Assembly (NCBI GenBank): GCA_014650415.1
Contig: BMUX01000001.1
Location: 581,265 to 645,264 of the forward strand
Length of the DNA: 64,000 nucleotides
DNA from: Streptomyces spiroverticillatus
GTDB lineage: Bacteria > Actinomycetota > Actinomycetes > Streptomycetales > Streptomycetaceae
Reading direction: 5' to 3'
This document shows, in pieces, positions 16,590-23,944 of the stretch. Position 1 is the first letter of the stretch. Each line of letters opens with the position of its first letter. The translations under genes were made by a program, and so were the position numbers. The notes beneath the pieces were generated by a model. It saw only the letters and a program-made list of their open reading frames with translations, had not been told where the DNA came from and did no database searches.

Positions 16590-17162
16590 TCAGGTGGGGC
16601 GGGGTGACGGCCCGGGTGCCGGGTTGACGCGCAGGGGGCTTGAGTTGCGCAGGGCGTAGCAGCCGGAGGCGAAGAGGACGCCGCCGAGGGTGAGGACCAT
16701 GAGGGCGCGGGCCAGGCTGGCGTCGGACACGCCCACGGGGTAGTCCAGGGTCTTCTGCGTGACACCGTTGCGCTCGACCACCATGAGGCCGTCGATGTAA
16801 CCGAGGCCGGCGGCGTTCACGGTGTCACCGACACGGAGTGCTCCGGCGATCGGACCGGCCTCGGCGAACTGGGCGCGCGCGGTGCCGTTGTCGCAGCAGT
16901 CGTCGACCATTTCGAGGTCCAGCCGCACGCCCGCACCACTCGGGTGCGCGCGGACCACCCGCCACGGCTCGAAGTACAGGCAGCCGCCGTTCTCAACCAA
17001 CGAGCCCGAGTGCGGCCCGCACACGGAAGCGCGCTCGGCCTCCCGCACGAAGTCGGGGTCGTCCCACCAGTGCAGCACCATGACCACGCCCACGAACGCC
17101 ACCATCAACCCGGAGGCCACCGCCCCCACGGCCACCCGAAGTGCCGTTCTCGCCCTCATCAT
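16590..17162 (-). CDS. Hypothetical protein with N- and C-terminal membrane segments
   Basis: This protein of about 190 residues has a hydrophobic segment near the N-terminus (LRVAVGAVASGLMVAFVGVVMVL) and another near the C-terminus (LARALMVLTLGGVLFASGCYAL), so the middle should face outside. That middle has five cysteines (SVCGPHSG, NGGCLYF, DDCCDN), which could form disulfides. I do not recognise a family. Start: ATG 17162 gives a typical basic start before the first helix; GTG 17177 is an alternative five codons upstream. It lies just downstream of the aldolase-like gene. Confidence 0.7.
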   Translation of the reverse strand: MMRARTALRVAVGAVASGLMVAFVGVVMVLHWWDDPDFVREAERASVCGPHSGSLVENGGCLYFEPWRVVRAHPSGAGVRLDLEMVDDCCDNGTARAQFAEAGPIAGALRVGDTVNAAGLGYIDGLMVVERNGVTQKTLDYPVGVSDASLARALMVLTLGGVLFASGCYALRNSSPLRVNPAPGPSPRPT

Positions 17163-17199
17163 CCACCGAACGTACACCAGTCCTTCACAAGCGAAACCC

Positions 17200-17997
17200 T
17201 CAGCTCAGCAGCTCCGGCTCCGCCCTGCTGATCCGCCGCCACATCGACTGGTGGTTGATCCAGGCCACCAGGTCCCCGCCGATCTGGTCCCGGGTCTCGA
17301 CGGCCTCCTTGTGCCCGATCAGCACCGGCTTCCCCGCCGCCTGCGCCGCCAACTGCACCTGGCAGGAGCGCTCCAGGGTGTGGAACCACCAGGCCGCCGC
17401 GTCCACCGAGTCGCCCACCGTCAGCAGCCCGTGGTTGCGCAGGATCACCGCCTTGTGGCCGCCGAGCGCCCCGGCGATCCAGCGGCCCTCCGTGGGATCC
17501 ACCGCGACGCCCGTGTACGCGTCGTACAGCGCGTGGGACTCGTAGAAGGCGCAGGACTCCTGGGTGATCGGGTCCAGCAGCTCGCCGAGCGCGGAGAAGG
17601 CGCGCCCGTGCACCGAGTGGGTGTGCGCGACGGCGACGACGTCGGGGCGCGCCTTGTGCACCTGGGCGTGCACGGTGAACGCCGCCTGGTTCACGTGCCT
17701 GCGTCCCTGCACGACCTGCCCGTCCCCGTTGACCAGCAGCAGGTCGCTGACCGTGACGTCGGCGAAGGCGAGGCCGAAGGGGTTCACCCAGTAGCAGTCG
17801 GCGTACTCGGGGTCCCGGGCGGTGATGTGCCCGGAGACGCCCTCCTCGTACCCGTACGAGGCGAAGATCCGCAGCGCGCCCGCCAGCCGCTCCTTGCGGT
17901 AGCGGCGTTCGTCGGCCGGGTCGTTGTGCACGGGCGGCATGGAGAAGTCGAGCTGGTCCAGGGGCACCGGCGGGGGCGCGGGTATCTCGGCGGTCAT
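17200..17997 (-). CDS. Class II aldolase/adducin family protein
   Basis: This 265-residue zinc enzyme is of the AraD/fuculose-aldolase fold, which cleaves or epimerises phosphorylated sugars in the cytosol; many paralogues act on other substrates. The zinc-binding HTH pair is visible in VVAVAHTHSVHGRAFSA, a further His in ILRNHGLLTVG, and the phosphate-loop region in GVSGHITARD. ATG 17997 was chosen; the ORF runs upstream without coding bias. Homologues of this length are common in actinomycetes without a defined substrate. The downstream membrane gene is on the same strand. Confidence 0.85.
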   Translation of the reverse strand: MTAEIPAPPPVPLDQLDFSMPPVHNDPADERRYRKERLAGALRIFASYGYEEGVSGHITARDPEYADCYWVNPFGLAFADVTVSDLLLVNGDGQVVQGRRHVNQAAFTVHAQVHKARPDVVAVAHTHSVHGRAFSALGELLDPITQESCAFYESHALYDAYTGVAVDPTEGRWIAGALGGHKAVILRNHGLLTVGDSVDAAAWWFHTLERSCQVQLAAQAAGKPVLIGHKEAVETRDQIGGDLVAWINHQSMWRRISRAEPELLS

Positions 17998-18135
17998 GGG
18001 GCGGAAGCTACCGCGTGGTACGGACGGAAACCAGAGCACCGGTGCCGGTGCGCGCGAACACCGGTGCCGGTGCGCGGAAACGGCGATGCCGCCGCCACCT
18101 CAGAGAGGTGACAGCGGCATCGGCCGAGACGGGAT

Positions 18136-18229
18136 TTACTCCCACTCGATCGTCCCCGGCGGCGGTTTACCTCCGCGCGTGCGGAGAACCGGGAAGCGGG
18201 AGTCCTACTCCCACTCGATCGTCCCCGGG
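18136..18229. repeat. Duplicated guaA 3' end
   Basis: ACTCCCACTCGATCGTCCCCGG occurs at 18138-18159 and again, as the last codons of guaA, at 18207-18228. Read on the minus strand the downstream copy, with flanking bases 18136-18137, still encodes PGTIEWE plus a stop (TAA), the GuaA C-terminus. Spacing is 69 bp. Just before it, ACCGGTGCCGGTGCGCG is also repeated at about 18040-18077. Confidence 0.85.
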
Positions 18230-19779
18230 GGCTTGCTCGTGACGTCGAGCACGACGCGGTTGACGTCCTTCACCTCGTTGGTGATGCGCGTCGAGATCTT
18301 CGCGAGCACCTCGTACGGCATGCGCGTCCAGTCCGCCGTCATGGCGTCCTCGGAGGACACCGGGCGCAGCACGATCGGGTGGCCGTAGGTGCGGCCGTCG
18401 CCCTGCACGCCCACCGAGCGCACGTCGGCGAGCAGCACGACCGGGCACTGCCAGATCTCGCGGTCGAGACCGGCCGCCGTCAGCTCCTCGCGGGCGATGG
18501 CGTCGGCGTCGCGGAGCAGGTCCAGGCGCTCCTTGGTGACCTCGCCGACGATGCGGATGCCGAGGCCGGGGCCGGGGAACGGCTGGCGCTGGACGATCTC
18601 CTCCGGGAGACCCAGCTCCTGGCCGACCATCCGGACCTCGTCCTTGAACAGCTGACGCAGCGGCTCGACGAGCTCGAACTCGATGTCGTCGGGCAGGCCG
18701 CCCACGTTGTGGTGCGACTTGATGTTCGCGGTGCCGGTGCCGCCGCCGGACTCGACGACGTCCGGGTACAGGGTGCCCTGGACCAGGAACGCGACCTCGG
18801 GGCCCTCCTCCTGGAGGATCTCCAGCTGGGCCTGCTCGAAGACGCGGATGAACTCGCGGCCGATGATCTTCCGCTTGGTCTCCGGGTCGGAGACGCCGGC
18901 CAGCGCGTCCAGGAAGCGCTTCTCGGCGTCGACGACGACCAGACGGGCGCCGGTCGCGGCGACGAAGTCCTTCTCGACCTGCTCGGTCTCGCCCTTGCGC
19001 ATCAGACCGTGGTCGACGTACACGCAGGTCAGCTGGTCGCCGATGGCCTTCTGCACGAGGGCCGCGGCGACGGCGGAGTCCACGCCGCCGGAGAGGCCGC
19101 AGATGGCGCGCTTGTCGCCGACCTGCGCGCGGATCAGGGCGACCTGCTCCTCGATGACGTTGCCGGTGGTCCAGGTGGGCTCGATGCCCGCGCCCCGGTA
19201 GAGGAAGTGCTCCAGGACCTGCTGGCCGTGCGTGGAGTGCAGCACCTCGGGGTGGTACTGGACGCCGTAGAGCTTCTTCTCGTCGTTCTCGAAGGCGGCG
19301 ACCGGCACGACGTCCGTGGACGCGGTGACGGTGAAGCCCTCGGGGGCCGCCGAGCAGGCGTCGCCGTGCGACATCCACACCGACTGCTCGTCCGGGGTGC
19401 CCTCGAAGAGCGTGGAGCCGGAGCGGGTGACCTTCAGCGGCGTACGGCCGTACTCGCGGGCGCCGTTGTCGTCGACGGTGCCGCCGAGCGTGGTGGCCAT
19501 GATCTGGAAGCCGTAGCACATGCCGAAGACCGGGACGCCGGCCTCGAAGAGCGCGCGGTCGATCGACGGGGCGCCGTCGGCGTACACCGAGGACGGACCG
19601 CCGGAGAGGATGATCGCCTTCGGGTTCTTCGCGAGCATCTCCGACACCGGCATGGTGCTCGGGACGATCTCGCTGTAGATCCGGGCCTCGCGGACACGGC
19701 GGGCGATGAGCTGGGCGTACTGCGCGCCGAAGTCGACGACGAGTACGACGTCGGGGGCGGCGGGGGGCGCTGCGGGCAC
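18205..19779 (-). CDS. guaA: GMP synthase (glutamine-hydrolysing)
   Basis: This 524-residue cytosolic enzyme converts XMP, ATP and glutamine to GMP in the last step of guanine nucleotide synthesis. The N-terminal class I glutamine amidotransferase has its nucleophile Cys in FGMCYGFQ and the His/Glu pair in [11 protein letters not shown]. The ATP-pyrophosphatase P-loop is [12 protein letters not shown], and the C-terminal dimerisation domain ends in the conserved GTIEWE. Length is normal. GTG 19779 follows GGAAGG at an 8-nt spacing. guaB and guaB3 lie 23-25 kb away in this window, so the guanine branch is loosely clustered. A copy of its 3' end lies just downstream. Confidence 0.97.
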   Translation of the reverse strand: MPAAPPAAPDVVLVVDFGAQYAQLIARRVREARIYSEIVPSTMPVSEMLAKNPKAIILSGGPSSVYADGAPSIDRALFEAGVPVFGMCYGFQIMATTLGGTVDDNGAREYGRTPLKVTRSGSTLFEGTPDEQSVWMSHGDACSAAPEGFTVTASTDVVPVAAFENDEKKLYGVQYHPEVLHSTHGQQVLEHFLYRGAGIEPTWTTGNVIEEQVALIRAQVGDKRAICGLSGGVDSAVAAALVQKAIGDQLTCVYVDHGLMRKGETEQVEKDFVAATGARLVVVDAEKRFLDALAGVSDPETKRKIIGREFIRVFEQAQLEILQEEGPEVAFLVQGTLYPDVVESGGGTGTANIKSHHNVGGLPDDIEFELVEPLRQLFKDEVRMVGQELGLPEEIVQRQPFPGPGLGIRIVGEVTKERLDLLRDADAIAREELTAAGLDREIWQCPVVLLADVRSVGVQGDGRTYGHPIVLRPVSSEDAMTADWTRMPYEVLAKISTRITNEVKDVNRVVLDVTSKPPGTIEWE

Positions 19780-19905
19780 GGGCGGCCTTCCGGCGGTGAA
19801 GGGGGGTCGGGAGTGTCGATTCTACCGGCGTCGGCAGATGCCCCCTGTTGGACGGCCGTACGGGAGGCCGGTCCTGGGACGCCCGTCTCATCATCCGGCC
19901 CCGCG

Positions 19906-19935
19906 TTGGCCGACGCGGGCGAGCGGGTCCATAAT
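19906..19935 (+). promoter_or_regulatory. Promoter of the chorismate mutase leader
   Basis: TTGGCC (19906-19911) and CATAAT (19930-19935) are separated by 18 nt and resemble a HrdB-type -35/-10 pair. Transcription would begin about 7 nt after the -10, at or next to the leader-peptide ATG (19943), so that leader would be translated without a 5' UTR. Confidence 0.6.
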
Positions 19936-19942
19936 GCTCCCC

Positions 19943-20017
19943 ATGCGCTCGTACACGACCTTCGTCTTTACCTATGGCACCCGGCCCGTCCGGCTGCCAC
20001 GGTCGTGCTGCTTGTAG
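19943..20017 (+). CDS. Putative Phe/Tyr attenuator leader peptide
   Basis: A 24-codon ORF begins MRSYTTFVFTYGTRP, with Tyr4, Phe7, Phe9 and Tyr11 clustered. Phe9 is encoded by TTT and Tyr11 by TAT, both rare in Streptomyces. It ends 23 nt before a strong terminator hairpin and 110 nt before the chorismate mutase start. This arrangement is that of ribosome-mediated attenuation: chorismate mutase is the first committed step to Phe and Tyr, so scarce aminoacyl-tRNA-Phe or -Tyr would stall the ribosome and relieve termination. The peptide itself probably has no other function. That it is translated is inference. Confidence 0.65.
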   Translation: MRSYTTFVFTYGTRPVRLPRSCCL

Positions 20018-20040
20018 CAACTGACAAGCGACTTCCCAGG

Positions 20041-20066
20041 CGCCCCGGGCCGACAGGCCCGGGGCG
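20041..20066 (+). terminator. Attenuator terminator hairpin
   Basis: CGCCCCGGGCC (20041-20051), a GACA loop, and GGCCCGGGGCG (20056-20066) make a perfect 11-bp stem followed by TTCTGTCGTT. It lies between the leader peptide and chorismate mutase, where a normal terminator would be out of place. GGCCCG in the leader (19983-19988) can pair with CGGGCC of the 5' arm (20046-20051), which gives a possible antiterminator. Confidence 0.7.
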
Positions 20067-20127
20067 TTCTGTCGTTGCCGGACCTGGTGGCCGTCGCGGG
20101 TGCTCCCTTCACCCCAGGAGTACGGAC

Positions 20128-20436
20128 ATGAGCAACGCCCCCACCACGCACGCCCCCACCACCACCGAGATCACCGGAGCCCGCACCGAGGACGCGGCCG
20201 CCCTCATCACCGGCGCGCGCGAGCGCATCGACGCCCTGGACGACCGGATCATCGGGCTCGTCCAGGAACGGATGGCCGTTTCGGCGGTCATCCAGGAGGC
20301 GCGGATGACGTCGGGCGGGCGCCGGGTGAACCTGTCGCGCGAGATGGAGATCCTGGGCCACTACAGGGACGCCCTCGGCAAGCCGGGCACGACGCTCGCC
20401 ATGACGCTGCTCGAACTGTGCCGGGGCCGCGTCTGA
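20128..20436 (+). CDS. Chorismate mutase, AroQ class
   Basis: This 102-residue protein is an all-helical type II chorismate mutase, converting chorismate to prephenate for Phe and Tyr synthesis in the cytosol. The first helix RERIDALDDRIIGLVQERM and the following AVIQEARM, RRVNLSREMEILGHYRD carry the usual Arg/Lys/Glu active-site pattern. About 20 Thr/Ala/Pro-rich residues precede it. CAGGAG upstream of ATG 20128 sets the start. It is single-domain, with no fused prephenate dehydratase, and its leader suggests attenuation by aromatic amino acids. Confidence 0.9.
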   Translation: MSNAPTTHAPTTTEITGARTEDAAALITGARERIDALDDRIIGLVQERMAVSAVIQEARMTSGGRRVNLSREMEILGHYRDALGKPGTTLAMTLLELCRGRV

Positions 20437-20875
20437 GGCGTCGCGGGACGGCGGAGGGGGCGCGTGCGTTCCTGCGGTCACTCGTACGGCGCGTGACCGG
20501 GGCGTCGGCGGCTTCGTTGGTCCCGGTGCCACGCGTGGCCCCGGCTGGGGCGTGTGACGTACGGGCTTCGCCGGTACGTCGTGGGACCTCGCTCCAGCGT
20601 GTGCGACCGGGCGGCAGGGGACAGCCACACGGTCGCTCCAGGCGGTCGGCTCCGGGGACGCCCGGAGCCGGTCGGCAGGGAACGCACCACCTCTCCAGAC
20701 CGTGCACCAGTGGCGCGGATCACGTGAAGATTCCGAGCTGACTCGTACAACCCTTTCTCTCGATCATGGGTCTCCCTTGCGTATCTGTGGACATTGGTGC
20801 ATCTCCAGCACCCTTGGCCCCTCACATCTCGTGCCACGTCCCCCAGAGTGGGCACGCCAGACTTTCTGAGGTCCC
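20437..20875 (+). other. Long upstream region of the LAETG surface protein
   Basis: These 439 bases hold no gene I can support. The last 150 are less GC-rich than the surroundings and pyrimidine-rich (TACAACCCTTTCTCTCG at about 20747-20763). GTGCCAC near 20830 can pair with GTGGGCAC just upstream of the start to make a hairpin next to the ribosome binding site. A promoter for the gene at 20876 should be here but I cannot place it with confidence. Confidence 0.35.
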
Positions 20876-21952
20876 ATGAAATTGCGCCGTTCCCTGGCCC
20901 TCGCGGCCGCCACGGCCGTCATAGCCCCCGCTTCGCTGCTGTCGGCGACGGCCGCCTTCGCGGACACCCCCGCCCCGGGCGCCACCCCGGCGGCCACGGC
21001 CTCCCCCGACGCGTCCAAGACGGACGACAAGAAGCCGGGCGACGCCGCCGGCACGTCCGGCGACAAGAAGGACGAGAAGCCCGGCGACGCCGTCGCCGAC
21101 AAGCAGGACCAGAAGCAGGACGACACGAAGCAGGACGGCAAGGTCCCGGACAAGAAGGACGAGACCAAGCCCGACACCGGCAAGGACGGCAAGCCCGTCA
21201 AGCCCGGCGCGTCCGTCGCCCCCTCCCCCTCGGCTCCCGCCAAGGACGGGGAGGAGGAGATCGACGAGGACCTCGACGAGGACTTCCTGTGCAAGGACGT
21301 CAAGGTCGACGTCCGGCTGAGCGGTGTGCCCGGCAAGATCGTCGCGGGCAGCGGCTGGCACGCCTTCGACCTGAGCTTCGTCAACAAGTCGGGCCGTGAC
21401 CTCGAAGGCGTCGCGTTCCTGGCCGCCGTCGCCAAGGACGCCGAGGCCGACGAGCCCTTCGACAACAAGCAGATCCAGCTCCAGGCGTACAACGAGGACG
21501 CCAAGCGCTGGGAGGCCGTCACCATCGAGGACCTGAGCGCCGGCTACGTCGGTGAGACGGAGATCTTCGAGGCCGACGCCGAGGTCAGGGTCAAGCTGCG
21601 GCTGAGCGTCAAGCAGGGTGCCCCCGCGGGCTCCGGCTTCACCTTCGGCGGCAGCATGTACATCGACAGTGGCGAGGAGTGCTTCGGCATCGCCTCCAAC
21701 TCCTACCGCTTCCAGATCGTGAAGCCCGGTACGGACACCGACGGCACCAAGCCCCAGGAGGGCGGCAAGACCCCGCTGCCCCCGAAGAAGCCGGCCAAGC
21801 CTGCCCCCGGCAAGCTGCCGCAGCTCGAGGGCAACCTCGCCGAGACCGGCGCTTCCTCGCAGCTGCCGATGTTCGCCCTGGCGGGCGGCGCGGCCGTGGC
21901 GCTGGGCGCGGGCGCGATGTTCGTCGTGCGCCGTAAGAAGGCGCAGGCGTAA
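20876..21952 (+). CDS. Cell-wall-anchored surface protein with LAETG sorting signal
   Basis: This 358-residue exported protein has a signal peptide (LRRSLALAAATAVIAPASLL, cleavage near AFADTPAPG). A low-complexity Asp/Lys/Pro/Gly region with many DKK, KPGD and DTK repeats (about 40-110) may span the wall. A probable beta-rich domain follows (about 135-280), with two cysteines in DFLCKDV and EECFGIA that could pair. The C-terminus is a full sorting signal: LAETG (321-325), hydrophobic LPMFALAGGAAVALGAGAMF and the basic VVRRKKAQA tail. LAxTG is the motif of class E sortases, which anchor chaplins and other proteins in Streptomyces. No sortase gene lies in the window. Ligand and role are unknown. 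Confidence 0.88.
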   Translation: MKLRRSLALAAATAVIAPASLLSATAAFADTPAPGATPAATASPDASKTDDKKPGDAAGTSGDKKDEKPGDAVADKQDQKQDDTKQDGKVPDKKDETKPDTGKDGKPVKPGASVAPSPSAPAKDGEEEIDEDLDEDFLCKDVKVDVRLSGVPGKIVAGSGWHAFDLSFVNKSGRDLEGVAFLAAVAKDAEADEPFDNKQIQLQAYNEDAKRWEAVTIEDLSAGYVGETEIFEADAEVRVKLRLSVKQGAPAGSGFTFGGSMYIDSGEECFGIASNSYRFQIVKPGTDTDGTKPQEGGKTPLPPKKPAKPAPGKLPQLEGNLAETGASSQLPMFALAGGAAVALGAGAMFVVRRKKAQA

Positions 21953-21964
21953 CAACCGCTGAGA

Positions 21965-21996
21965 GGGGGCTGCATTCGGAGGGGGATGCAGCCCCC
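21965..21996 (+). terminator. Intrinsic terminator after the LAETG protein gene
   Basis: GGGGGCTGCAT (21965-21975) pairs with ATGCAGCCCCC (21986-21996) over 11 bp with a 10-nt loop, followed by TTTC. It lies between convergent genes. Confidence 0.88.
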
Positions 21997-22015
21997 TTTC
22001 GCGTACCCGGAACCG

Positions 22016-23851
22016 CTACTTCTTCTTCGGCGGCACCGCCGGAACCGCCAGCAGCGGCAGCCGCAGCGCGCCGAACGCCTTCTCCGGCACGGCCGGGGAC
22101 ACGGGCTCCACGGCCGCGAGCCGTACGTACGCCTCGCCCTGCGCCGGACGCGGATCCGCGTCGCCCTTGTTGGGCCAGAGCGACATGGCGCGTTCCGCTT
22201 GCGCGGTGATGGTGAGGGAGGGGTTCACCCCGAGGTTCGCGGAGACCGCCGAGCCGTCGACGACGGAGATGCCGGGGTGCCCGTAGAGGCGGTGGTACGG
22301 GTCGATGACGCCCTCGTCCGCGCTCGCCCCGATCGGGCAGCCGCCCAGGAAGTGGGCGGTGAGCGGGGTGCCCATCAGCTCGCCGATGTTGCTGCCCGCG
22401 AAGCCGTTGATCTCCTTCGCGAGGAGGGTGGCCGCCCGGGTCGCCTCGGGGATCTGCTTGGGGTTGGGCGCGCCGTGGCCCTGGCGGGCGGTGAGCAGGC
22501 CCTTTCCGATACCGCCCGGTTTGCGGTACGTCGTCAGGGAGTTGTCCAGGGACTGCATGACGAGCCCGATGATGGTCTTCTCCGACCAGCGGTGGTTGGA
22601 GAGGGAGCGCACGGCGAGCGTGGGGTGGCGCAGGACGTTGACGGCCCAGCCCAGCGCGCGCGGGAACTTCTCCGCGTACGGCACCTGGAGGATGGACATC
22701 GCGCCCATCGCGTTGGAGCCCCTGCCGTAGCGGACCGGCTCGATGTGGGTGTTGGCGTCGGGGTGGATGGAGGACGTGATGGCGACCCCGCGCGTGAAGT
22801 CGACCTTCCCCGACCCGTCGGAGGCGCCCAGCTGCGTGCCGTGCGCCTTGCGGTAGCGGCGGTCGGTGGTCTGGGAGCCCACCAGGGCCTCGGAGTTGGT
22901 ACGGGTCAGCTCGCCGAGCCGTTCCGAGATGCGGGGCAGGTGGCCGCCGTCCTTCATGGCGTGCAGGAGGGTCTGGGTGCCGTACGTCCCGGCCGCGACG
23001 ACGACCCGGCGGGCCCGGAAGATCCGCTGCGTGCCCTTGCGGCGGGCGTCGGTGGGGGCGGTGGCGACGCGGTAGCCGCCGTCGGGGTGCTCGGTGAGGC
23101 CGAGGACGGAGGTCATGGGGTGGATGACGGCCCCGGCCTGTTCGGCGAGGTGGAGGTAGTTCTCGTTGAGGGTGTTCTTGGCGCCGTGGCGGCAGCCGGT
23201 CATGCACTCGCCGCATTCGTGACACGCCGTACGAGCAGGGCCTTTTCCACCGAAGTACGGATCGGGAACTTCGCGGCCCGGTCCGGTCGTTGACTCACCA
23301 TCGGCGTCCCGTCCGTCGCCGTAGAAGACGCCCACCGGGGCGAGATGGAAGGTGTCGCCCACTCCCATCGCCTCGGCGGTCGCCTTCAGGTGGACGTCGG
23401 AGGGGGTCATGGTCGGGTTGATGCGCACGCCCAGCATCCGCTTGGCCTGGTCGTAGTACGGAGCGAGTTCGTCCTGCCAGTCGGTGATGCCCGCCCACTG
23501 CTGGTCCGAGAAGAAGGGAGCGGGGGGTACGTAGAGGGTGTTGGCGTAGTTCAGCGAACCTCCGCCGACGCCCGCACCTGCCAGGACCATGACGTTTCCC
23601 AACAGGTGCACCCGCTGGATGCCGAAGAGGCCCAGCGCGGGAGCCCACAGGTAGTTCTTCAGGTCCCAGGAGTTCTTGGGCAGGGAGTCGCGGGTGAAGC
23701 GGCGACCGGCCTCCAGGACGCCGACGCGGTACCCCTTCTCCGTGAGCCGGAGCGCGGAGACGGCACCGCCGAAGCCGGAGCCGACGACGATCACGTCGTA
23801 GTCGAACTCCCCGTCGTCGACGTGGTTTTGGGCAGAGCTCTCCTCGGACAC
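22016..23851 (-). CDS. GMC oxidoreductase, cholesterol-oxidase (ChoD)-like
   Basis: This FAD-dependent oxidoreductase of about 611 residues has the dinucleotide-binding motif VIVVGSGFGGAVSA near the N-terminus, the GMC segment AGAGVGGGSLNYAN, and the cysteine motif CHECGECMTGCRHGAKNTL, typical of mycobacterial ChoD-like proteins. The C-terminal domain has the GMC substrate region (FLGGCPIG, DGSAVSANLGVNPSLTITA). It probably oxidises an alcohol group of a sterol-like or other lipid substrate, but true cholesterol oxidase activity is doubtful for this subfamily. GTG 23851 was chosen because GAGG lies 7 nt upstream; GTG 23857 is an alternative. In M. tuberculosis choD also sits near guaB3. It is followed by a convergent gene and preceded by the dehydrogenase at 23945 on the same strand. 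Confidence 0.85.
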   Translation of the reverse strand: MSEESSAQNHVDDGEFDYDVIVVGSGFGGAVSALRLTEKGYRVGVLEAGRRFTRDSLPKNSWDLKNYLWAPALGLFGIQRVHLLGNVMVLAGAGVGGGSLNYANTLYVPPAPFFSDQQWAGITDWQDELAPYYDQAKRMLGVRINPTMTPSDVHLKATAEAMGVGDTFHLAPVGVFYGDGRDADGESTTGPGREVPDPYFGGKGPARTACHECGECMTGCRHGAKNTLNENYLHLAEQAGAVIHPMTSVLGLTEHPDGGYRVATAPTDARRKGTQRIFRARRVVVAAGTYGTQTLLHAMKDGGHLPRISERLGELTRTNSEALVGSQTTDRRYRKAHGTQLGASDGSGKVDFTRGVAITSSIHPDANTHIEPVRYGRGSNAMGAMSILQVPYAEKFPRALGWAVNVLRHPTLAVRSLSNHRWSEKTIIGLVMQSLDNSLTTYRKPGGIGKGLLTARQGHGAPNPKQIPEATRAATLLAKEINGFAGSNIGELMGTPLTAHFLGGCPIGASADEGVIDPYHRLYGHPGISVVDGSAVSANLGVNPSLTITAQAERAMSLWPNKGDADPRPAQGEAYVRLAAVEPVSPAVPEKAFGALRLPLLAVPAVPPKKK

Positions 23852-23944
23852 GTGCACACCTCGTTCTTTTCGTTCTTTGAAAAGTGAATAGAGAGAGGCG
23901 GTACGGGGCGGGGCCTGCGCCCGCCCCTCCCCGCGCCCGGCGCC

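Noticed and set aside
15215..16765. Long 516-codon version of the Cys-rich membrane protein
   Set aside because: Its first 75 codons overlap the next gene and show no plausible protein sequence.
18379..20127. Plus-strand frame continuous with chorismate mutase, antisense to guaA
   Set aside because: The ribosome binding site at CAGGAG and the domain start place the real start at 20128; the upstream part is guaA complement.
22016..23851. Calling the GMC gene a true cholesterol oxidase
   Set aside because: The Cys motif fits mycobacterial ChoD-like proteins whose sterol activity is doubtful; only a family-level call is safe.
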